Below are positions 57,548 through 64,000 of a DNA stretch of 64,000 nucleotides, piece by piece (the stretch's first letter is position 1; each line of letters opens with the position of its first letter). The notes under the pieces are model-generated. The model saw nothing but the letters and a program-made list of their open reading frames with translations, was not told the origin of the DNA and did not search any database. This stretch comes from Paractinoplanes maris (GTDB lineage Bacteria; Actinomycetota; Actinomycetes; Mycobacteriales; Micromonosporaceae), in the NCBI RefSeq assembly GCF_023544465.1, contig NZ_JALPVL010000018.1, forward strand, positions 62,001 through 126,000, read 5' to 3'. Both the position numbers and the translations under genes were made by a program.

Positions 57548-58386
57548 GGAGAGTCCTGTACGTCCTCCTGGGGCTCGCGGTCGTCGCGGCGCTCTGGGAG
57601 GGCTACAAAGTCGTCGGCAACCCGGAGGGCACAGTGCTCTTCGGGGTGCGGATCCTGCCCCGCGCCGACGACCTCTCCATGCCGCACCTGTGGACGGTGC
57701 TGGAACGGCTGGGCCGCCCGGAGCTGACCGGTGGCCGGCCGGTCTGGATCGTGGTGCTCAGCGCGTGCCTGTTCACGCTGGGCATCACGGCCGCCGGGTT
57801 CGTCATCGGTGCCTTCGTCGGACTGCTGCTGGCGATCGTGATGGAGCGGTTCGGGATCGTCGAGCGCGGCCTGCTGCCGTACGTGATCCTGAGCCAGACC
57901 GTGCCGCTGGTCGCGCTGGCGCCGCTGGTGGCCGGATGGGGTGGCACGCTCATGCCGCCCTGGGCGACGGTCTCGGTGATCGCCGCCTACCTCGCGTTCT
58001 TCCCGGTGGCGGTGGGCATGCTGCGAGGTCTGCAGTCGCCCTCGGCGAGCGGGGTCGAGCTGATGCGCAGCTACGCCGCCGGGTGGTGGCGCACGCTGGT
58101 CAAGCTGCGCTTCCCGGCGTCGCTGCCCTATCTGTTCCCGGCGCTGCGGCTGGCCGGGGCGGCCGCGGTGGTCGGCGCGGTGGTGGGCGAGATCTCCACC
58201 GGCACCCGGGGCGGCATCGGCCGGCTCATCATCGAATACTCGCGGGAGGCCACCTCGGACCCCGCCAAGGTCTACACCGCGATGCTCGGGGCCGCCCTGC
58301 TCGGCCTGGTCGTCGCCGGTCTGGTCAGCCTGTTGGAGGTGCCGCTGATGCGGCACCGGCGGCACGTGGAGGTGGTGACACTGTGA
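57544..58386 (+). CDS. ABC transporter permease (pyrimidine-operon importer), subunit 1
   Basis: 280 aa, six or so membrane helices of the BPD_transp_1 type used by nitrate/taurine/thiamine-precursor importers. The EAA-like loop is visible (ELMRSYAAGWWRTLVKLRFPASLPYLFPALRLAGAAAVVGAVVGE). Four-base overlaps join it to the LLM gene and the ATPase gene. It pairs with the second permease at 59192. Confidence 0.9.
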   Translation: MRRVLYVLLGLAVVAALWEGYKVVGNPEGTVLFGVRILPRADDLSMPHLWTVLERLGRPELTGGRPVWIVVLSACLFTLGITAAGFVIGAFVGLLLAIVMERFGIVERGLLPYVILSQTVPLVALAPLVAGWGGTLMPPWATVSVIAAYLAFFPVAVGMLRGLQSPSASGVELMRSYAAGWWRTLVKLRFPASLPYLFPALRLAGAAAVVGAVVGEISTGTRGGIGRLIIEYSREATSDPAKVYTAMLGAALLGLVVAGLVSLLEVPLMRHRRHVEVVTL

Positions 58387-59195
58387 GCTCGGTCGACATC
58401 AACGGCGTCACCAAGACGTTCAACCAGGGACGGGCGGACGAGGTCGTCGCGTTGTCCGAGGTCGACCTGACGGTCGGGGACGGCGAGTTCGTCTCGCTGA
58501 TCGGGCCGTCGGGCTGCGGCAAGAGCACCCTGCTCCGCCTGATCGCCGACCTGATCGCGCCGAGCACCGGCACGATCACCGTCGCCGGCAAGTCGGCCGG
58601 CGCGGCGCGCAAGGAACAGGCGTACGGGATCGCCTTTCAGCAGTCGGGGTTGTTCGAGTGGCGGACCGTGCTCAAGAACGTCGAGCTGCCACTGGAACTG
58701 CGCGGGCTGTCGCGGCCCGAGCGCAAGGCCAAAGCCGAGCAGATGCTGGCGCTGGTCGGGCTCGAGGACTTCGCCGGTCACTACCCGGCCCAGCTCTCCG
58801 GCGGCATGCAGCAGCGGGTGGCGATCGCCCGGGCCCTCGCCGTGCAGCCGCCGCTGCTGCTGATGGACGAGCCGTTCGGAGCGCTCGACGAGATGACCCG
58901 GGAACGGTTGCAGTCGGAGCTGCTCGGCATCTGCGCCCAGACCGGCACGAGCACGGTCTTCGTCACCCACTCCATCTCGGAGGCGGTGTTCCTGTCGAAC
59001 CGGGTGGTCGTCATGTCGGCCCGGCCGGGGCGCATCACCGCGTCGATCACGGTCGACCTGCCGAGCCGCGACGACGCGGGCCGGCTGTCCCCGGCCTTCT
59101 TCGACAAGATCACCGAGGTCCGCCAGGCATTGCGGGGCGATGCGGCGCCGGCGCGTCCCGCCGAGAACGCCGTGGCCGGAACGGACCCGCGATGA
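58383..59195 (+). CDS. ABC transporter ATP-binding protein
   Basis: 270 aa. Walker A GPSGCGKS, Q-loop FQQSGLFEWRTV, signature LSGGMQQR, Walker B LLLMDEPFGALDE and the switch His in VFVTHSISEA. Nitrate/sulfonate/taurine subfamily (SsuB/TauB/ThiZ-like). The GTG start overlaps the upstream stop (GTGA), and its own stop overlaps the next ATG. Confidence 0.95.
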   Translation: MSSVDINGVTKTFNQGRADEVVALSEVDLTVGDGEFVSLIGPSGCGKSTLLRLIADLIAPSTGTITVAGKSAGAARKEQAYGIAFQQSGLFEWRTVLKNVELPLELRGLSRPERKAKAEQMLALVGLEDFAGHYPAQLSGGMQQRVAIARALAVQPPLLLMDEPFGALDEMTRERLQSELLGICAQTGTSTVFVTHSISEAVFLSNRVVVMSARPGRITASITVDLPSRDDAGRLSPAFFDKITEVRQALRGDAAPARPAENAVAGTDPR

Positions 59196-59956
59196 GGTGG
59201 GTGCGGTCCGTCCTGCCCCCGGTGATCGTCGGCGTTCTGGCCGTCGTGGCCTGGGAGCTCACCGTCTCGCTGGGCCGGATCGCGCCGTTCATCCTGCCCG
59301 CGCCGTCGGCGATCTGGAAGGAGCTGGTCGCCCAGCGGCAGAACGTGTGGGAGGCGGCGCTGGCCAGCGGCGAGAACGCGCTGATCGGCCTGATCGGCGG
59401 GGCCGCGCTGGGCATCCTCCTGGCGATGGCGGCGAGCCGCTTCAAGCCGCTCACCGAGGTCTCCATCCCGTTCGCGGCCGTCCTCAACGCGCTGCCGATC
59501 ATCGCGCTCGCGCCGATTCTCAACAACATGTTCGAGTCGACCAGCAGCATCCCCCGGCGGCTGGTCACCGCCATCATCGTGTTCTTCCCGGTCTTCGTGA
59601 ACACCCTGCGCGGCCTGCGCGAGGTCGACCCGCTCCATCAAGAGCTCATGCACACGTACGCGGCGAGCGGCTGGACCTTCGCGCGAAAGGTCCGCCTCCC
59701 CGGCGCTCTTCCCTACGTCTTCACCGGTCTGCGGCAGGCGTCGTCGCTGGCCGTGATCGCCGCGGTCGTCGCCGAGTACTTCGGCGGACTGCAGACCGGG
59801 CTCGGCTCGCGGATCACCTCCGCCGCCGCGTTCACCGCCTATCCCCGGGCCTGGGCCTTCGTGGCCGGCGCGTGCCTGCTGGGACTCGTCTTCTATCTGA
59901 CCACGCTCCTGCTCGAGCGCCTCGCCATGCCCTGGCGGACGCGTCTGATCGCCTGA
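59192..59956 (+). CDS. ABC transporter permease, subunit 2
   Basis: 254 aa with about six membrane helices; the EAA loop reads ELMHTYAASGWTFARKVRLPGALPYVFTGLRQASSLAVIAAVVAE. It forms a heterodimer with the permease at 57544, as two different permeases flank the ATPase gene. Confidence 0.92.
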   Translation: MRWVRSVLPPVIVGVLAVVAWELTVSLGRIAPFILPAPSAIWKELVAQRQNVWEAALASGENALIGLIGGAALGILLAMAASRFKPLTEVSIPFAAVLNALPIIALAPILNNMFESTSSIPRRLVTAIIVFFPVFVNTLRGLREVDPLHQELMHTYAASGWTFARKVRLPGALPYVFTGLRQASSLAVIAAVVAEYFGGLQTGLGSRITSAAAFTAYPRAWAFVAGACLLGLVFYLTTLLLERLAMPWRTRLIA

Positions 59957-60018
59957 GCACCGCTCGCACCTCCGTCTTCTCACCGCAAGATCATCAACCG
60001 ACCCCTCGGAGGACCCTC

Positions 60019-61164
60019 ATGCGACGCATCCGGATATTTACTTCTATCGCCGCCGCTTCCGTGCTGCTCCTGGCCGGCTGCGGCACGGCCGACCAGGACT
60101 CGGCCACCCCGGCCCCGGGCGGCAGCGGCAGGGCGCTGACCCCCATCAAGCTGCAGCTCCAGTGGTTCTACCAGGCCCAGTTCGCCGGTTACATCGCCGC
60201 CGTCGACCAGGGCTTCTACAAGGAGCAGGGCCTCGACGTGCAACTGCTCGAGGGCGGCGTCGACATCGTGCCGCAGACCGTGCTGGCCCAGGGCAAGGCC
60301 GACTACGCGGTCGCCTGGGTGCCCAAGGCCCTGGCCTCGCGCGAGCAGGGCGCCGGCATCACCGACGTCGGCCAGATCTTCGGCCGCTCCGGCACCTATC
60401 AGGTCGCCTGGAAGGACAGCGGCATCACCAAGGCAGCCGACCTCAAGGGCAAGAAGGTCGGCAACTGGGGCTTCGGCAACGAGTTCGAGCTGTTCGCCGG
60501 CATGACCAAGGCCGGTCTCGACCCGGGTAAGGACGTCACCCTGGTGCAGCAGCAGTTCGACATGCAGGCGCTGCTCAAGAAGGAGATCGACGCCGCCCAG
60601 GCGATGAGCTACAACGAGTACGCCCAGCTGCTCGAGGCCAAGAACCCGGCCACCGGCAAGCTCTACACCCCCGACGACTTCGCCATCATCGACTGGAAGG
60701 CCGAGGGCTCCTCGATGCTCCAGGACGCGGTGTGGGCGAACACCGAGAAGCTCAGCGACCCGGCCTACCAGCAGCAGACGGTGAAGTTCCTGACCGGCAC
60801 GATCAAGGGCTGGGCGTTCTGCCGCGACAACGCCGAGAAGTGCCGCGACCTGGTCGTGGCCAAGGGCTCCAAGCTGGGCAAGAGCCACCAGCTGTGGCAG
60901 GTCAACGAGGTCAACAAGCTGATCTGGCCGGCCACCGGCGGCATCGGCGTGATCGACGACGCGGCCTGGAAGCAGACCGTGGACATCTCGATGACGACCA
61001 AGAACCAGACCGGCGACACGGTGCTGACCAAGGCGCCCGAGGGTCTGGCCTTCACCAACGACTACATCAACCAGGCGATCACCGCGGCCAAGGGGGCCGG
61101 AGTCGACGTCAACGGCACGTCGTTCCAGGCCGCCACCGTGACCCTCACCGAGGGCGGCGCCTGA
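60019..61164 (+). CDS. NMT1/THI5-like substrate-binding lipoprotein
   Basis: 381 aa. Lipobox LLLAGCGT, then a periplasmic-binding-type fold of the NMT1/THI5/ThiY group (IKLQLQWFYQAQFAGYIAAVDQGFYKEQGLDVQLLEGGVDIVPQTVLAQGKADYAVAW). Proteins of this group bind pyrimidines such as hydroxymethylpyrimidine. With the permeases and ATPase it completes an importer that, from its operon, likely carries uracil, dihydropyrimidines or hydantoin-like compounds. A GGAGGA site lies just before the ATG. Confidence 0.93.
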   Translation: MRRIRIFTSIAAASVLLLAGCGTADQDSATPAPGGSGRALTPIKLQLQWFYQAQFAGYIAAVDQGFYKEQGLDVQLLEGGVDIVPQTVLAQGKADYAVAWVPKALASREQGAGITDVGQIFGRSGTYQVAWKDSGITKAADLKGKKVGNWGFGNEFELFAGMTKAGLDPGKDVTLVQQQFDMQALLKKEIDAAQAMSYNEYAQLLEAKNPATGKLYTPDDFAIIDWKAEGSSMLQDAVWANTEKLSDPAYQQQTVKFLTGTIKGWAFCRDNAEKCRDLVVAKGSKLGKSHQLWQVNEVNKLIWPATGGIGVIDDAAWKQTVDISMTTKNQTGDTVLTKAPEGLAFTNDYINQAITAAKGAGVDVNGTSFQAATVTLTEGGA

Positions 61165-61170
61165 CCCCCG

Positions 61171-61230
61171 GCGCCTGAACCGCGGGCGCTGACCCGGGCG
61201 GCGCCTGACCGCGGGCGCCTGACCCGGGCG
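61171..61230. repeat. 30-bp tandem repeat (two copies)
   Basis: 61171-61200 and 61201-61230 differ at only one or two indel positions. The GCGCCTGA core also occurs at the stop of the binding-protein gene just upstream, so the stop region has been locally amplified. Arms rich in CGCGGGCGCC can form hairpins and may aid termination. Confidence 0.6.
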
Positions 61231-61262
61231 GCGCCGGACCGCCGGCCGCGCGGGTGGTTCCG

Positions 61263-62030
61263 TCAGATCGGGACCATCCGCGCGGCCAGGGCGACCGCCA
61301 TCAGGTCGCCGCCGCGCAGCTTGCCGGCCGCGCCCACCGCGCCCAGGCTCTCGAGCCGCTGCGCCGTCGCCTCGACCAGCTCCTCGTCGCGGCCCAGCAA
61401 CCGGCGGGCGATCTTGGCCTGCCAGGGGCTGAGGTCGGCGTAGGCGCACTGGTCGAGCGCTTTGATCGTGGCGGCGTCGAGGGTGCCCGCCAGGGCCCGC
61501 TCGGTGACCACGCCGAGCAGCCAGTCGGGCCACCAGCCGTACTTGCCGACGATCAGACCCGAGCGCACGGCCGCGGCCGGCGTCTGACCGGCCCCGATCA
61601 GACGCATCGCGAGGCCCATGTCGAACCGTTCGAGCCGCATGCCCTCGACGAAGATCTTGAGCAGCGGCATGGTGCCGATGAACTTCTCGGCGTCGGCGGC
61701 GGCGTCGGCGTAGCGGCCCCGCAGGACATCGAGCAGGGCGTACGCCTCGTGCAGGCCGTCCTCGTCGGCCGCCCGCTCCTTGAGCCGATGCACCGTCGCC
61801 TCGAGCCGGTCGACCGCTTGCCCGGCGCGTTCGCTGAGCTCGCTGCTGGCCGGGCGGTGCAGGTGCCGCACCATCACGTCGGCGGCCAGCTCGGCCTCGC
61901 GCCGCAGCAGCCGGGACGTGATCTTGGGCATGATGGCGTCGCTGAGCCCCTCGGTCACCGAGGCCACGTCGAACCGCTCGGTCGCGGTCAGAAACTGCGC
62001 CCACCACGACGCGGGGTGTCCGGCGGTCAT
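61263..62030 (-). CDS. Hypothetical helical protein
   Basis: 255 aa, not recognised. It is almost wholly helical and rich in Ala/Leu/Arg/Glu (ITSRLLRREAELAADVMVRHLHRPASSELSERAGQAVDRLEATVHRLKERAADEDGLHEAYALLDVLRGRYADAAADAEKFI), with no signal or membrane segment. Its start overlaps the stop of the SCO6745-like gene (ATGA), so the two form a unit. Confidence 0.7.
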   Translation of the reverse strand: MTAGHPASWWAQFLTATERFDVASVTEGLSDAIMPKITSRLLRREAELAADVMVRHLHRPASSELSERAGQAVDRLEATVHRLKERAADEDGLHEAYALLDVLRGRYADAAADAEKFIGTMPLLKIFVEGMRLERFDMGLAMRLIGAGQTPAAAVRSGLIVGKYGWWPDWLLGVVTERALAGTLDAATIKALDQCAYADLSPWQAKIARRLLGRDEELVEATAQRLESLGAVGAAGKLRGGDLMAVALAARMVPI

Positions 62031-62890
62031 GATCGCTCCTTTCGCTCCGGCAACCGGGGATTCAGCATTCCGGCCTTGACCAGGGTGCGGCTGAGCGGCC
62101 GGGTGAGCTCAGCCAGGCGTACGCAGTTGTCGGCACCGATCGCGTCGTAGGCCGGCCCGGCCAGCCGGTCGGTGGTCTCCTCGAGGTCGGCCCGCAGCGT
62201 CCGGCCGGCCTCGGTCAGACCCCCGTCGGCGTCGAGCAGGCCCCGGACCCGCAGCCCGTCGGCCGCCGCGGCCCACGCCTCGCGCGTCCAGCCCCGGCTG
62301 ACCCGCAGGAACCGCTCGTCCGCCTCGCCCGACGCGACGTGCAACAGCAGCGCCTCGATCCCGCCGACGCCGGCGGTCACCAGAGCCGCGATGTGCCCGT
62401 CGCCGCGGAACTCGCGCAACAGCGTCTGCGCGTGCCAGAGCACCAGGTGCGGCTGGTCCGGCCAGGGCAGCTCGGCGTGCGCGGCGAACAGCGGCCGGCC
62501 CTGCGGCCAGGCGGTGGCCGCCTCGGCCGCCCGGCGGGCCAGCGCGGCCGCCTCGGCCACCTCGGGAGACGCGAGCGTGCCGGCGCCGAGCCCCCGGGTC
62601 AGGGCGGCGTCCACCGCGGACAGTCGCGCCTCGCTCATCGCCTCCGGCGTCGTGCTCTCCCACACCGCGGGCAGCGTGCGGGTGACCAGGGCGGGGTTGA
62701 AGTTGTAGAAGGTGGCGGTGACGACACCCGGACCGCACTCTCCGAACACGGCTCCGCGCGAGGCGAAATAGCCGTCCTGGGGCCCGACGCCGAGTTCGGC
62801 GTAGCGCTCGGTGGCCTCCGGGGCGAAATAGATCATGGCGTGCAGCGGCTCGGTCACGCGCCATGCCCGTCTCTGCGGTGACTCGCTCAC
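62027..62890 (-). CDS. SCO6745-family protein
   Basis: 287 aa. The pattern (RRAWRVTEPLHAMIYFAPEATERYAELGVGPQDGYFASRGAVFGECGPGVVTATFYNFNPALV) matches the actinobacterial SCO6745/SalK-like family. These have a predicted winged-helix-like C-terminus (LRVRGLLDADGGLTEAGRTLRADLEETTDRLA) and unknown function. It precedes and overlaps the helical gene at 61263. Confidence 0.8.
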   Translation of the reverse strand: MSESPQRRAWRVTEPLHAMIYFAPEATERYAELGVGPQDGYFASRGAVFGECGPGVVTATFYNFNPALVTRTLPAVWESTTPEAMSEARLSAVDAALTRGLGAGTLASPEVAEAAALARRAAEAATAWPQGRPLFAAHAELPWPDQPHLVLWHAQTLLREFRGDGHIAALVTAGVGGIEALLLHVASGEADERFLRVSRGWTREAWAAAADGLRVRGLLDADGGLTEAGRTLRADLEETTDRLAGPAYDAIGADNCVRLAELTRPLSRTLVKAGMLNPRLPERKERS

Positions 62891-62900
62891 TGAACTCTCC

Positions 62901-63410
62901 TCATCCGTTCCCGCCCCAAGGCAGTTCCTCGGCTACGGCAGTCTCGATCGGCGCGGCCGAGTGCGCCGGCGGCGGCCGGTCGGCCACGGTGTGCCAGGCG
63001 CCGGCCGTCCGGGCCGCGGCCCGGGTGACCATGTGCACCGGCAGCGGCGGCGGCGTGAACGGCCCCGCGCCCCAGCGCACCCAGATCGCCACCCGCCCGG
63101 CCGCCGCCTCGGCGAGCAACTTGTCGACCGTACGCGGCCGGTCGAGCCGGTCGACCTCGATCGCGATCGGCGGCCCGTCGGGACGCGCGCAGGCGACATC
63201 CAGCACCGAGTTGCCGCGCAACGGCGGCGGCAGCGGAACGACGCTGGGCGCCCGGCGGTAGACCCGCCAGCCCAAGCTCTCCCCCCACTCCACGATGGTG
63301 TCGATGACGCGGCCGGTGGCCTGGTCGTTGGTCAGGTCGGCGAAGTGCAGCGCCGCCAGCCGGTCGGCCAGGGACCGTGCCGTCCGGGTGCCGTCGTCCG
63401 CTGTGTCCAT
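62901..63410 (-). CDS. Hypothetical protein, possible PD-(D/E)xK-like fold
   Basis: 169 aa, not recognised. The central part (NSVLDVACARPDGPPIAIEVDRLDRPRTVDKLLAEAAAGRVAIWVRWG) has an Asp followed after a strand by E-V-D, then a helix and a strand, which resembles the core of PD-(D/E)xK nucleases, though the usual Lys is replaced. Pro-rich stretches lie on either side. The ATG at 63410 is used; a TTG two codons upstream is possible. It lies 10 bases before the SCO6745-like gene. Confidence 0.6.
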   Translation of the reverse strand: MDTADDGTRTARSLADRLAALHFADLTNDQATGRVIDTIVEWGESLGWRVYRRAPSVVPLPPPLRGNSVLDVACARPDGPPIAIEVDRLDRPRTVDKLLAEAAAGRVAIWVRWGAGPFTPPPLPVHMVTRAAARTAGAWHTVADRPPPAHSAAPIETAVAEELPWGGNG

Positions 63411-63419
63411 CGTCAAACC

Positions 63420-64000
63420 CTAAGCCCCGACCGCGGCCGGCTCGGCGCGCCGGGCCAGCATCTCGGTCATGCGCTCCGGGACCATCGGCCGGGCCAGGTG
63501 GAAGCCCTGGCCGAGCTGGTAGCCCAGCGCCCGCAGCCGGTCGGCCTGCTCCTGGCACTCGATGCCCTCGGCGACCACGTCCAGGCCGAGCGCCCCGGCC
63601 AGCTGGATCACCGCCCGCGCCACCGCCTGCCGCGTCTCGGCGGCCGGGGAGCCGGGCTCGTCCCACTCGATGCCGTCCACGAAGGACTTGTCGAGCTTGA
63701 CGATCGACGCCGGGAAGGACCGCAACAGGCTGAGCGAGGACTCCCCCGTGCCGAAGTCGTCGAGAGCCAGGCGTACGCCCATCTCGTGCAGCTCGTGCAG
63801 GGTGCGCGAGACCTGCTTGCCGCGCAGCACGGCCGACTCGGTCAGCTCGAGCACCAGGCGGTCGGCCGGCAGGCCGGTCTCGGCCAGCACGGTCCGCACG
63901 TCGTGGGTGAAGTCCGGGTCGTGGAGCTGGCGCACCGAGACGTTGGGAGCGATCTTCTGCAGGGCGCCCGGGCCGAACTCGTCGAGCCAGGCGGCGGCCT
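63420..64000 (-). CDS. EAL-domain c-di-GMP phosphodiesterase, N-terminus outside window
   Basis: The C-terminal half of an EAL domain on the minus strand; the frame is open to the window edge. Visible: NVSVRQLHDPDF, LVLELTESAV, RLALDDFGTGESSLSLLRSFPASIVKLDKSFV (the DDFGTG metal/loop motif and catalytic Lys) and VAEGIECQEQADRLRALGYQLGQGFHLARPM. The key residues seen are intact, so phosphodiesterase activity is likely. Upstream GGDEF or sensor domains cannot be judged. Confidence 0.92.
   Translation of the reverse strand, partial: AAAWLDEFGPGALQKIAPNVSVRQLHDPDFTHDVRTVLAETGLPADRLVLELTESAVLRGKQVSRTLHELHEMGVRLALDDFGTGESSLSLLRSFPASIVKLDKSFVDGIEWDEPGSPAAETRQAVARAVIQLAGALGLDVVAEGIECQEQADRLRALGYQLGQGFHLARPMVPERMTEMLARRAEPAAVGA

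Overview
The window is very GC-rich actinobacterial chromosome. The GlgE-pathway genes (treS-mak-glgB), F420-type enzymes, CebR and PHO-like sites, twin-arginine proteins, FxS-type peptide genes and Ser/Thr kinase-PP2C signalling point to a filamentous actinomycete, most likely Micromonosporaceae (Actinoplanes-like). That placement is inference. I saw no rRNA, tRNA, CRISPR array, insertion sequence or phage block.

Layout. 1-5060: end of a trehalose/alpha-glucan operon (treS, mak, glgB) closed by a hairpin. 5083-7370: remains of a ribosomally made peptide (FxS) locus: a 53-aa precursor, a radical SAM maturase reduced to 96 aa by an in-frame internal deletion, an apparently intact alphaKG-HExxH peptide hydroxylase, and a broken MFS exporter. 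7430-17811: housekeeping and signalling genes (aldo-keto reductase, two GNATs, glyoxalase fold, Ser/Thr kinase, Tex, PP2C phosphatase, MFS + ArsR-type regulator with a 30-bp dyad operator, PspC). 17816-22590: a four-gene redox operon (ferric-reductase-like membrane protein, NuoF-ferredoxin fusion, TlpA lipoprotein, CcdA). 22960-31247: surface protein, second PP2C, secreted GH6 cellulase under a perfect CebR box, a GAF-GGDEF diguanylate cyclase, methionine aminopeptidase, WYL regulator and divergent VOC gene. 31250-38228: FUSC protein with acyl-CoA dehydrogenase, and a fused GlyQS glycyl-tRNA synthetase.

38232-40113 is a more AT-rich three-gene insert (XRE regulator, ImmA/IrrE protease, PIN-like protein) with its own operator; it looks like a transferred toxin-antitoxin-like or stress module. 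40364-48101 holds gtrA followed by a 21-22 bp periodic repeat array, a twin-arginine glycerophosphodiesterase, TetR + SDR, and a tandem duplication of a phosphate transporter plus a small membrane partner. PHO-box-like repeats precede the phosphodiesterase and one transporter. 48293-51276 holds a secreted sugar dehydrogenase and a sugar isomerase-like protein.

51433-61164 is a coherent pyrimidine-degradation region. A MocR regulator and class III aminotransferase diverge from a tightly overlapping operon: beta-ureidopropionase, dihydropyrimidinase, an F420-type LLM oxidoreductase, and a complete ABC importer with an NMT1/THI5-like binding lipoprotein. No flavin/Fe-S dihydropyrimidine dehydrogenase is present, so the LLM enzyme is a candidate for that first reductive step. 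61263-64000 ends with hypothetical genes, an SCO6745-like protein and a truncated EAL-domain gene.
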